Assembly: GCA_029747585.1 (NCBI GenBank)
Contig: JAPEVF010000210.1
Span: 1-64,000 of the forward strand
Origin: Pleurotus djamor
Lineage: Eukaryota > Basidiomycota > Agaricomycetes > Agaricales > Pleurotaceae
Length of the DNA: 64,000 nucleotides
Direction: 5' to 3'
Position 1 is the stretch's first letter, and each line of letters begins with the position of its first letter. Shown here piece by piece: positions 45,515 to 55,417 of this stretch. The translations under genes and the position numbers were made by a program. The notes below the pieces were generated by a model. It ran no database searches and was not told the origin of the DNA. It worked only from the letters and a program-made list of their open reading frames with translations.

Positions 45515-46153
45515 ATGGCCTCTGGAAAAACAGTACGCGAGATCCAGCAAACCTTCCTGGCTTCGCCCTACTACGCCGTCGTCGGAGCATCCAAGGACAA
45601 GAGCAAATTTGGAACAAAGGTATGTTCTTTGGAGGCTATATTATTTCGACGGAGCAAAAGCCGATAATGCGATAATGTAGGTGTTGAACTGGTACAAGGA
45701 ACGGACCTTCCAAGTGACCCCGGTTCACCCGGTATGCATCGGTCCCAGTCCCAGCGGGCTCCATTCTTCCGTTGTCAAGGCTAACTGTGCATTCTCCAGA
45801 AAGAAGCAGAGCTCGAGGGTCTGCAGACCAAAACCTCTATCACGGATCTTCCTGCGCCGTCAGAGACATCTGTCAGCGTCATCACTCCACCCAAGGTACG
45901 TATCGACATTGTTCTACGGAAGTATTTCGTCTCTTAACCGTCCCGGTATGCGTTTCTCCCATAGGTTACTCTTGCCATCTTGCAGCAAGCCAAGGAACTT
46001 TCGGTGCCGGCTTTGTGGCTCCAACCGGGCGCTGAGGACGAAGAGGTCATCAAATATATCGTCGAGAACGGATTACAGGACCGAGTGATCTACGGTGGTC
46101 CCTGTATCCTCGTCGAGGGCGATGGAATCCCCCGGGCTAGTGCTGCCCTCTGA
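45515..46153 (+). CDS. CoA-binding domain protein (YccU-like)
   Basis: Four short exons. It begins MASGKTVREIQQTFLASPYY, then AVVGASKDKSKFGTK, the nucleotide-binding start of a Rossmann fold. VLNWYKERTFQVTPVHP, SITDLPAPSETSVSVITPPK and KELSVPALWLQPGAEDEEV follow, and the protein ends RASAAL. These are the features of the CoA_binding domain family, about 140-150 residues. Substrate and role are unknown; family members bind CoA or NAD-like ligands. A diverged copy follows 270 bp downstream. Confidence 0.87.
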
Positions 46154-46423
46154 AGAGGCTAGAGTGTCGTCTGTAAGCTGATGTATTTATCAATAGTGCG
46201 TATCATGTTTCTTCACCCGTTGATCTCGAACCTCGCCAGGCTGATTATCTTTCGCATGATACCCTCGGTGTCGTAGAGTAAATTCTCTGTTGACCCACAT
46301 GTAAACTGTCCTACCGCTTAACGAAGGGTATCATTGTAACGCTCTAAGTCCGACCTTGAAAGCATATGAATACTTGACTGCTCGTCTCGAAGTTTTCAAG
46401 CAACTTGCACTCGCCTTTCACTC

Positions 46424-47021
46424 ATGACACGCTCAATAACTGAAGCCAAGCAGGAGAAGCTCTTCGCCGTTTCTGGTGGGTCTCAGTCGGAGGATTCCTC
46501 AAGTTGGACGAACAAGGTGACTATAGTAGCTTTATGACTATGCCCATATTGAACTTCCACAAAGGTGCTCGGATGGTACACAGATAGACAGATCGACGCC
46601 CCGATGCCGTCTGTGCGCATTCTGTTTCCGTTGACCATGATCTTGATCTCTCCTAACAAATGTAAAGGAGCCTCAGGGGCTCAAAAAACTCCCCCAGAAG
46701 ACGACTGTTGGCGTTGCGGCCGAACAAGTAGACTCCTCCGTTGCGTTGCATGCATTTATCGCTCAAAATTCACTCAGGAACCGGCTGCGACAGATCGTCG
46801 TTATCGATTTGAGGAGACTTTCAGGAACTGGGCAATGTGAACTTGCGTGCCGATACTGCATCCATTTTGTCTTCCCTCCTAGCCCAGGCTACGCATTACG
46901 GCCATTATCACACACGAGTTGTACGTTTCATGTAATTCGATCACACGGATACACGGTGATATCATGCCCTGTATCTATACCTGGCGTCGAAAAGGCGCAT
47001 GACTTGAGAAAAAGGAAGTGA
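46424..47021 (+). pseudogene. Diverged duplicate of the CoA-binding gene
   Basis: Exons 46424-46516, 46565-46612 and 46668-47021 stay open. LFAVSGGSQSEDSSSWTNK aligns with YYAVVGASKDKSKFGTK of the upstream gene. The next exon, VLGWYTDRQ, starts at the same place and phase as VLNWYKER, and EPQGLKKLPQKT aligns with AELEGLQTKT. After that similarity fades and the C-terminus is unrelated and unusually Cys/Arg-rich. It looks like a tandem duplicate losing function, though a divergent functional gene cannot be excluded. 47022-48113 beyond it has no gene I can support. Confidence 0.5.
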
Positions 47022-48113
47022 ATAATGAATTAGGAGCGACGATCGTTTTTGTTCTTCTAGTCTAAGACCAACGTCGTCCATCGATGATACGCCGCAACCA
47101 CAACCACCACCACCATCATCATACTGACCTTCACTTTCACATTTTCGCTTGCCTAGCTATCAAGCTTCTAGGCTGATTGGCGAGCGGAACAGTGAAAGTT
47201 AGGCTTTCGTGAGGTGAGATTCCATATCAGGGCGTTTCCCCAGGCCTCCTCACCATGTCACAACCGCCAGCCTTCTGGAAGTAACTTATTATGCCGGATT
47301 TCCTCCTGGAGCATCCCAAGAGGATATCGGAGGAAGTAAGGCAGTAGAGCTGTGAGTATCGGCGGGCGTATTCATGGCCAGTAGGATAAATTATCAGAAA
47401 ACTCGCCACACGCCAATCTACTGCTTCATGTTCTGCCAGTGGATTGGCACGCCGCCGCCTCGTTGGCCCGCTAGCTAATCAAAGTATCTACATGTAACGC
47501 TCTGGGCGCCGACCTGGCCACATTATCGTCGCTATCTTGCTTGGTCGTGTCGCGGGGATCACAAAAATGCTGCTCCGTGAAACCTGGCTGTCACTTCAGA
47601 AAACAGGTTTTGATTTCCAGTTTACCCACCTGCACATTGCGTGCTAAAGCCATGGGTAATGGGTTCTTTTTCAAAGAATCAAGCTGTCCAGCCCCCCCAA
47701 AACGAGGTTTACACGTTGTTATCAAACCCATAGTGCCGTCACTGACCTGCTGGTTGTGTGCAGATATTCGCGAAAATATGGAAATTCTCGGATACGTAAC
47801 CAGGGCACGCAGTCGAAGATGTTTTGGCCGACGTCTGCCACCAGCCTCGTTCCCCGCTTTGGCTGGTCTGTATTATTTGTAGGCGGTACTTCAGTGACCG
47901 AAGACGGCAGGTTCCGATCGTTTCCGCGGCAGCCAACCTCCTTTGAACCTTCCTGTTATGGGTCGCCCTTTGTTCTTCTCCATTCGATGGTGGGAGCCAT
48001 TGGCCCTTGCCAGTTCGTCTTTAGCCATGAGCACGAGCTCGAGTGCAAACCTCAACCCTTCGGATGACTTTTCACTATAAAAATGGACGAGGAAATCATC
48101 TCAAACGCCATAC

Positions 48114-48429
48114 ATGATTCAGTCACGACACCCGTACGCCCCACTTTAATTCTATATATCTTACATCTCGTAACAGTCGAGGTCCCCCCTTCCCCCCTCC
48201 GCACCCCGCGACGCAGATTATGACCTCGGACCCATCACAGATGGCGCGTCGTCTCTCACCCAAGGAAAAGCCGAAGCCCCAGCTCGCCCCCCTGTCCCCT
48301 GCCCAAATAATTGCGGATGCATGGAATAAGGAATCGGCGGAGAGTCAGGAGAGGTGGAGACAAGCAGATGTGTTGTTGAGGAAACAGTTCGCCATCCCCC
48401 AACGGCGCGCCAGAGACTCCAAGATATAA
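48114..48429 (+). CDS. Small protein, possible HMG-box-like C-terminal half
   Basis: Two exons, 48114-48133 and 48177-48429, join in phase to 90 codons. A TATAAAA box lies about 38 bp upstream of the ATG. The second half (SPAQIIADAWNKESAESQER, then WRQADVLLRKQFAIP) weakly resembles the last two helices of an HMG box, where W...E....W...A...K is the usual spacing. The N-terminal half is Pro-rich. It might be a remnant of a larger gene. Function not assigned. Confidence 0.35.
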
Positions 48430-49683
48430 AAACCCCAATCGGCTCAACCAAATCCAAGGTACACCTTCCCATACATTTATTAAGCGTCCAGCATGTTAAT
48501 CATCGCTACAGAATCTATCGTTTTATTTATCAGTTCTTATGATAACATGCGTCTCACCATGCATAACATCTACCCACCGCACTTCGCCCTTCTTTCGTCA
48601 TGACCAACTTGTAACTTTATTTGTACTCATCGGCCATTCTTTCTGCGTCGACCATCTACTATTTACTCTATCTCTTCGAAGTATCAAACCTCTCATAGAC
48701 ACTTTCTTGCACCATTTGATCTCATCCTGTGACAAACCAGCGCTTAGACTCCTGTTTCGCGAGAGGCATCGACGGCGAGGAGGCAATTGACCCCTGTAGT
48801 ACACATTGCGTCGTCTATCAACCGCACAGTCCGCTCACCGTTATGCCCTCCGAGGAGGTACATTTCAGCTTGGTAGAGTTTTAAAGAGGACCTACACCCC
48901 TGCTGATCCATACACACAGTACACCACTCATTCTCGCATGAAGCCGACGTTTGACCCGTCACAATCGGTGCAATTTGCAAGCGGGGCATACTCATCGGGG
49001 TCCAAGGTGCCAGATACTACCTGTGCCAGACTCGCAAGCGGCTCGAGCCATTAGGTATCGTTCCCCTTGTCCTCACCAGGATGTGAACGCCTCAAAACAA
49101 TCGGACCGTTGTTGACGCAAAGGTTCAGGGATGAATAGGGCCTACCCCTGAATATCCCTTCGAATATGGAACCAAGTGCGACGTTCTGTGAGAACTTGGG
49201 TCGAGAAATATTCTAGATGCATATTTCCTTCAAATATCTACCAAATCGGAAGTCCGAAGAATGGAGAGGTATGGGAATGGTTACTCTCGAACCCCTGGCG
49301 TCTGTGTTCAACTTGGGTTGGGCTCGGCCTTGTGTGGGAGTGAAGGGTCAAGGGAAAGGTACATTACCATGTTCAAAAATAAGCTTTATATTACTTTCAT
49401 GCGGGGAATCCATAGTTAATGTGAGTGTCTGTGTGTGTTTCAGATGCTACCAAGGCGCACTGCTCACGGCTAGGAAAGCCTCGAAGGAGGAGAACGTTGA
49501 ATACTTGAACAGTCAACCAGTGTTCTACAAACGGGAATTGAGGCTAATGCCACAGGCCATCCACTATGGAGCAGCCTTGAAGGTAGCAGTGGGCCCTGAG
49601 GAGTATCGGCGGCGTTGGGCCACATTCACCCGCACCCAATCATTTAGTCTGGAAATTTGCGAGTGAACGCGTTCGTACGCTGA
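48430..49683. other. No gene supported
   Basis: Several 60-150 codon frames exist (for example plus strand 48806-49054 and 49217-49666), but none resembles a family I know or has consistent splice partners. Part may be leader or decayed exons. Confidence 0.4.
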
Positions 49684-50065
49684 TCATAAAGCAGTAAATG
49701 GAAGCGACGGGGTGTTTCTGATTGAACCGGCGGCGAATTTACTGTGTGAGACATACGCCAAGGTTCCGACATCATCTTGCGCGATAGGCCCCGTAGGATC
49801 GAGAACAAATAGAGTATATTGAATGACGTGGAATGTCGCATGGCCCACAGCATCGTCATACGACTTTCCTTTGGACCCGATTGAACGGTTCCAAGTACTG
49901 AGAAATATTGGTATCAGTGCCGCCGATTCCGGTAGTAACCCAGGATAAAGCGCGATGGAAAGACGCCTGCCGGGGACCCATGACTTCGAGGACAACAATA
50001 GAGGCGTGTTCAGGGTCCGGGTCATACGTCACTTCTCTTTTCCATCCAAGTTGGGATCTAGCCAC
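49684..50065 (-). pseudogene. Orphan exons of an unknown protein
   Basis: Minus-strand segments read VTYDPDPEHASIVVLEVMG and, after a possible 80-bp intron, SYDDAVGHATFHVIQYTLFV then LDPTGPIAQDDVGTLAYVSH, ending FTAL. The composition is protein-like, but there is no ATG. The segment lies just past the stop of the F-box gene at 50151. It may be a fragment or the end of an alternative transcript. Family not recognised. Confidence 0.3.
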
Positions 50066-50150
50066 GGAAAAAAAGATATTGATTATGCAGCGTTACATCA
50101 TTTGGGGTATCAAACATGGGCTTGCCTTATCACGGTCAATTCGCAATCTC

Positions 50151-51857
50151 TCACAGGTTGAAATACAAGTTTCTAGGTGACTGACCTGCATCTTCTTCGT
50201 TCCATTGCATCGTCCGGATATCAATTTCGCCGAGCTCTCGAAGGTCTTCTATATCTGCATCATACATCGGCTTTTCATCACGCTCACAGAGAATCCTCTT
50301 CCCTATGAGTGAGACGAGTTTGAGATGATTTTGTGGGGAAAATCTCGTGTAAAGCCAAGGTACGATGGACCTCCATGACCAAAAGTCTTGGTTACTGGCA
50401 AGGACGATGTGTTCTAAGTCGGGGAGGATATGAAGTTCGGAGTCTGCCGGTCGTCCGTGGTTTGTCGGACTCGTCTGATGAGCGCTTCGCATGAGTTCCT
50501 GGAAGAGGGTTGGGTAACTATCATCCATATCGGAGATGGATAGTTCCCGAAGCATGTTCAAGTCACATAGAAGGTCGGAAAGATCGACGGTGTCTGCTTC
50601 AATAGACTGGATATGTAGACGCCTCAAACGCCAGGCACGAGCGGCCGATATAGCTAATGAGAGGCGACTATTGGGAATGGTCATATCACAAAGGTACAGG
50701 GAAGTCAATTTGGGAATGGAAAGATGAGAGATTAGATTCCAGTGCCCGTGGAGGGTGAGGGAATCAAGGGACGGTAGAGCAAACCTTGTTGGGGGGCCTT
50801 CGACGTCAACTTCGGAGATGGAGATGTTACACTGTTGAAGGTACGGAAGGGCAGTACTCTTGAATAGGTCCAGGCATGCCGACAAGGGGATTGGAGTCCG
50901 AAGTTTCAATGTTTTCAGCTGGATCCATGGTAGAAAAATATCAGCGGGGCGGAGGCCGCGCAATTCGACGTGCTTGAGATGTGGGGCCGTGATGAACCAC
51001 CGAAGGGTGGCGGCCATCGCAGTTGGGTGACAAGAAATGGAGAGGCGGCGCATCGACGGGAAATTCCCGTGAAGGAGTGCATGCTCGAGAGAGGATGGGA
51101 TCAGATGCGGGTCGGGAATGTTCAAAGTGACATTTCGCCAGCGAGTACTGTTCTCTAGTAGTCCCTCCCATTCGCCATCATCCTCTTCAACAGCAAAAGC
51201 ACTGGTTTCGATGTAAACGTCCAGAGGTGCTTGCGCCGACAGCCTGAGAGACCTCTCCGTGGTCCGACGAGACGGACGACCTGAGATTATGGCAATTTGA
51301 TTCCATAACGTGGGGGTCGCTCTCGCCAGCTTGCGCCACCGTCGACAAACCATGGAAAGAACCCGGGGTTGCGGGACTTCCGAGCCACTGATGTTCCTCC
51401 ACCACGAGTCAGGGCGTAAATGTGACGCTGCTTGGAAGATTTGACTTAATATCGGATCAGGAAGCTGGCGAACAGGCGATAAGACGCGTTGGTACGCGCG
51501 GCGGAACCCCTCGTGTTGGGACATCAATAACTTCATATAACGCAGATACTTCGCAACGTGAGGCTGTCGCGTTGCAGCTGATGCCTGTGTGACAGGATCG
51601 CCCACTAACTGGAAGCATCGAAGGGAAGCAAGGTAGTTCTCCGCTGCATTTGTTTCGCGGAGAAGAAGGCCCAGTTGACGCGGAAGGTCCGAGAGTTCTT
51701 GCTTGATTTCGAGGTACTTTTCCGGAGGGATGAACTCGTTGGAGAATATATCCCACTTGGGGATATCATTGAGGAAGACGTCGATTGGACCGTCGAGCTT
51801 CACTGTGACACCGGTGAAAGGGAGGATGGAGGGACGTTCTTCTATTCCAGAAAACAA
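50151..51857 (-). CDS. F-box protein, N-terminus probably in upstream exons
   Basis: The long open exon has no nearby ATG at its start, so the true start is likely in exons to its right (51860-52431). After a charged leader comes a helical region (EIKQELSDLPRQLGLLL) and the F-box typical of Agaricomycete proteins: RVLSPVRQLPDPILSQIFQA with SMVCRRWRKLARATPTLWNQ. Leucine-rich segments run to the C-terminus (NEEDAGQSPRNLYFNL). Family role is substrate recognition for SCF ligases; the target is unknown. It is not close to the 32.8-36.3 kb F-box pair in sequence. Confidence 0.78.
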   Translation of the reverse strand: MFSGIEERPSILPFTGVTVKLDGPIDVFLNDIPKWDIFSNEFIPPEKYLEIKQELSDLPRQLGLLLRETNAAENYLASLRCFQLVGDPVTQASAATRQPHVAKYLRYMKLLMSQHEGFRRAYQRVLSPVRQLPDPILSQIFQAASHLRPDSWWRNISGSEVPQPRVLSMVCRRWRKLARATPTLWNQIAIISGRPSRRTTERSLRLSAQAPLDVYIETSAFAVEEDDGEWEGLLENSTRWRNVTLNIPDPHLIPSSLEHALLHGNFPSMRRLSISCHPTAMAATLRWFITAPHLKHVELRGLRPADIFLPWIQLKTLKLRTPIPLSACLDLFKSTALPYLQQCNISISEVDVEGPPTRFALPSLDSLTLHGHWNLISHLSIPKLTSLYLCDMTIPNSRLSLAISAARAWRLRRLHIQSIEADTVDLSDLLCDLNMLRELSISDMDDSYPTLFQELMRSAHQTSPTNHGRPADSELHILPDLEHIVLASNQDFWSWRSIVPWLYTRFSPQNHLKLVSLIGKRILCERDEKPMYDADIEDLRELGEIDIRTMQWNEEDAGQSPRNLYFNL

Positions 51858-51859
51858 GT

Positions 51860-52431
51860 TATGAGGTCTATATTTATCAATGATGAGTCGCTGTAAACGT
51901 GTTGAAGAGGATCATACATCCAGTCCGCCGGGGACAGAACCTCCCATGCATATTGGTCGCTAGCTGAGCTTGATGAACTTGATGCAGATGCTGAGGACCC
52001 GCCCTCCAGGGATGAAGTAGTATGAGAGAGTGAACTAGAGGCGCTTTGAGGAGTAGCCGGAGCGTCCATCCAGCAAGTCGGACCGAGCAGCTCCCAAGTG
52101 TTGAGTTCGCTGAGTATATGGACGTGAATCAGTTTTGCACATTGCGGAATCAACAGGTACGAACCTTTCCGAAGCGACCCTTGGTCGCCGAAGAGACTGA
52201 GGAGTGAATCTTGACATGATTTGCAAGAAGTGCATCGCGGAGGGTGGAAACGAGCTGGAGAGAATGGGCCCTGCGTATTAGAACTAACCGCCGCGAGGAC
52301 TCCGCCTGCCACTGTGCACGATCGCATGCGCAATGCTGTATGGCGAGAGCCCCACGGCCCACACAGTTACCGGGAGGGAAGATATGGTCACAGTGGCGGC
52401 CACAGGCAACGAGGTGTTTTAATAAACACAC
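51860..52431 (-). CDS. Cys-rich upstream exons (separate gene or F-box N-terminus)
   Basis: Minus-strand frames encode CGRHCDHIFPPGNCVGRG and HCACDRAQW, then (after a possible short intron) PPRCTSCKSCQDSLLSLFG. Next is a repeated tryptophan motif, WELLGPTCWMDAP and WEVLSPADWMYDP, separated by a Ser-rich spacer. The Cys/His spacing looks zinc-binding. I could not find one splice path that joins everything in phase, so exon limits and start are uncertain. The position makes it either the N-terminus of the 50151-51857 protein or a small independent gene. Confidence 0.35.
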
Positions 52432-53135
52432 TTGGAGGGTAACATAATGGTGACGAGTGGGGATCCTAGAGGATTACCGACGATTTGAGAACGATTTGAT
52501 GCGACCACTGTCTTTGCTGGGTCAAAATGTGCATCAAGGAGTCGACCTGATCATGATTTAGCTTTCTTTCAAGCTTGAAACAATGAATGGCTCGGCTTAA
52601 TGCCATCAGCAAGCTGCTAGCAACCCGAGTTGTAATTTGACTGATTGGAGAATGAGACTGGCATGCGGTTCCGCCCTGGAACAAGTATTAGCTAGACATG
52701 AAAGTCCAAGGAAGAAACAAGGTCATATACCGAAAATTATCGCCCCAGTTTGGCGCGATACCTTAAGCCATGGGGACGGATTAAAAGGTTCAAGGCAATG
52801 CGTCGTAATGAGAAAGGCATTTAAAGTCTCAACACGACTGATTGTCACTTGGATGGTCGATGATCACAAGGGACGCTCGCCATGGGACTGAGCGGTCGTT
52901 ACTTTGCCAACGATAAGCAGAAGAATCACCGAACACTCAGAGCGGAACGCAAAATGTTGAAGGTGCGTAGGGGTCTCATCGAAGTCTCTGAAGAAACAAC
53001 GGGCAGAAGAGTTGTTGGATGCTTCGGACGAGCGTGCAGCTCGTGGGAGACGTGAACGGCTATCTAGGGTAGTTTTTGAGGTCGACAGCGTCATGTTTAA
53101 TACAATGAGGGACTCGGATGGACCTTGTGTCAAGT
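52432..53135. other. Mostly intergenic; one weak minus-strand frame
   Basis: A minus-strand frame from about 53094 (MTLSTSKTTLDSRSRLPRAA...) runs to 52864 without recognisable motifs. It is close to the 3' end of the glutaredoxin gene. I would not call it a gene without transcripts. Confidence 0.35.
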
Positions 53136-53937
53136 CTAAACTGTTCCACGGACAATGACGCCTCCCTCCTCAAACTCTTTGCGCAGCTGTCCGTTTGCAT
53201 GGAGCCTCGCGACGTCGTCTGAACCTCCAAGGCTTTTGCCCCGAACGAAGACGTTAGGGAATGTCCCTTGGCCGGTTAGACGGGTAAGAAGTCGTTTGAT
53301 CTGCATATCATCCTCTGCACATACGAATTATAAGAAAGCCAGGCCTATTGAGAACAACAAGATTAAGTCTCACCGCGCAAGTCGACCTCAATGATGGTAG
53401 GCTTGGGTTCAAGCTCGTACTTCTCAAGAAGTGTCTTGGCCCGCTTGGAGTAGCTGTGATCATAAAGTTGAAAAGTCGAGTTCAGTCAATTCGTGAGACT
53501 ACTTACGGGCAGTATGTCTGCGAACGGCTATATCAATGTCAGACTGGAGGTTCAAGACAGCAGCGTACCTTGCTAAACACAATAACCGGTGATTCACTGT
53601 CTAGCTGCCTGAGAACCTTCTGCCAAACGATGCCCTGCTCCCCTTGTGCGTAAACTGCCATGTCCAACGGCTTCGACACGTCCAAGGATTCATCGAACTG
53701 CTGCTTGTCCGCCCTTGTGACGAAATGCAGAAAACCGTGGATTTCTTCGACCGGCCTCGGTTTCATCATGGCGACTATACTGGCTCTAGACAATGAAGGA
53801 GCATACTTGCGAAATAGCGAGTCAGAGTCTTGGAATGCACTGGGAAGCTCCCAACGCACGCCAGAGTAATAGAGGCCAAAGGCCGCGAGGATGGCAAAGA
53901 CGACGACTCGCGAGCGTCGAAGGATTGGCGTGGTCAT
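53136..53937 (-). CDS. Membrane-anchored glutaredoxin, CPYS type
   Basis: It starts MTTPILRRSRVVVFAILAAF at 53937, so residues about 10-26 form a signal anchor. A linker of about 90 residues is followed by the glutaredoxin fold: SPVIVFSK, then the active site TYCPYSK, which is split by an intron, KPTIIEVDLR, GQGTFPNVFVRGKSLGG and the C-terminal GGVIVRGTV. Four or five exons. N-terminal anchor plus CPYS places it near yeast Grx6/Grx7, which act in the early secretory pathway. The CPYS site has one Cys, so a monothiol or glutathione-dependent mechanism is expected. It is divergent from the HAD gene, 217 bp between starts. Confidence 0.87.
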
Positions 53938-54154
53938 TGTTCAAGCTGTTTCAAGGGTGAGCGTTATCTTTAAGCTTTATATACCTATTCTTAGTAAAGA
54001 AACGAGTCAAAAAGGGAAAGGAAGGCGACTGTGACACGCAGGTGATGGATGAGTTGGTAAATCCATCGGGCGCCTACAAGTTGGTCTGGGCGCTTCGATG
54101 ATTTCTCGCCACCAATTCTCTTTCTGTCGTTCCTTGGCTGTTAGAACAACTCAG

Positions 54155-55151
54155 ATGGCCTCGAGACAGGCAGAATATGTCATTTTTGACATGGACGGTA
54201 TGTNAAAAAATGCGACCGCTCATCAAGTATACGTGCTTATCAATATTATGACTTTGATTGCAGGTCTGATGATTGATTCCGAGCGCGTTTACACTGACGT
54301 TACCAGTACGCGCTCCGTAGCCCTATCTGTGCTGCTGTTGATGTGAACAGATGAAATTCTCAGCAAATTTGGCAAGGAGATGACTTGGGACATGAAGGCT
54401 GGTTGTATGGGAAAACGTTGGTCGAAGCAATCAAATCTCTCGGACTTGTACATTTACGTTTTCATACTTTAGCTGAACGCGACGCGGCGGCCCATCTTCT
54501 GTCATTCTTCCCTGGGATCCCTCTGACTACCGAAGACTACCTGAAGCAACGAAATGAACTACAGGATCTTCGATGGCCACATGTCCAGTTACTCCCTGGA
54601 GTCAGCAGGCTGATCAAACATCTACACGCACACAAGGTTCCTATCGCTGTCGCCACTGGATCCAGACGGCGAAACTTTGACTTGAAGACCCAGCACCTCG
54701 GCGAAGTGTTCGACTGCTTTGACGGTAAAATTTTGTGCGCAGATGACCCAGTTCAGACGCCCACACAGAACATGAAGGGAAAGCCCAATCCAGACATTTT
54801 CATTTGGGCTGCCAAGATGCTGCTTGGGAAGAATGTGGGCGATCCAGATGTGCAGCCCGACGCAGACGAAACGGCCGAACGACAGAAAGGATTGGTGTTT
54901 GAGGATGCCCTGCCAGGAATGCAGGCAGGTAAACGTGCGGGAATGACTGGTGAGTTTTTCACCCTGATGAACTCGTAATCGCCCACCCATATCGATCTTT
55001 CTAATTCGAACTCTATACAGTCGTTTGGGTCCCTGATTCCAACCTCCTGAACGTCGAATATGATGGCTCAGAGAGAGCCGATATTACGCTGAAATCCCTA
55101 GAAGATTTCATACCCGAACAGTGGGGTCTTCCACCATATTCTTCGCAATGA
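54155..55151 (+). CDS. HAD-superfamily phosphatase (HDHD1/GPP-like)
   Basis: Exons spliced around short introns give YVIFDMDG|LMIDSERVYT (motif I, DxDG), LPGVSRLIKHLHAHKVPIAV then ATGSRRRNFD (motif II, TGS), KGKPNPDIFIWAAKMLL (motif III Lys) and LVFEDALPGMQAGKRAGM (motif IV, ED). It ends in PPYSSQ. This fits small-molecule phosphatases such as pseudouridine-5'-phosphatase or glycerol-3-phosphatase; substrate cannot be read from sequence. One donor site (GTTGGT, 54419) is unusual. An N sits in the first intron. An in-frame upstream ATG at 54098 would add a leader; I prefer 54155. Confidence 0.85.
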
Positions 55152-55417
55152 AAATATAAATATTTAGCACACATCACGAATGGAGCATTGTCCCCCAGAA
55201 CACGGCGAATACATGAGAGCGAAAACTTGTGTCCTCGGTGTCTTAGCAATTACACAACCTGATTACCGAGGATCCGCGGCATTAGCGTCAGCTCATATGT
55301 TATAACACGGCTGTGCTGAAAGGTCGACCACTACCACCCAACCATCACCAAAACCCTCATGTAAAAATCTCCTGCCTTCACCTTCTCTTAAAAGTGTGCT
55401 CATCACGTATTTATAGG

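Noticed and set aside
47700..48060. Possible gene on the plus strand from the run of open frames
   Set aside because: No start, motif or splice consistency.
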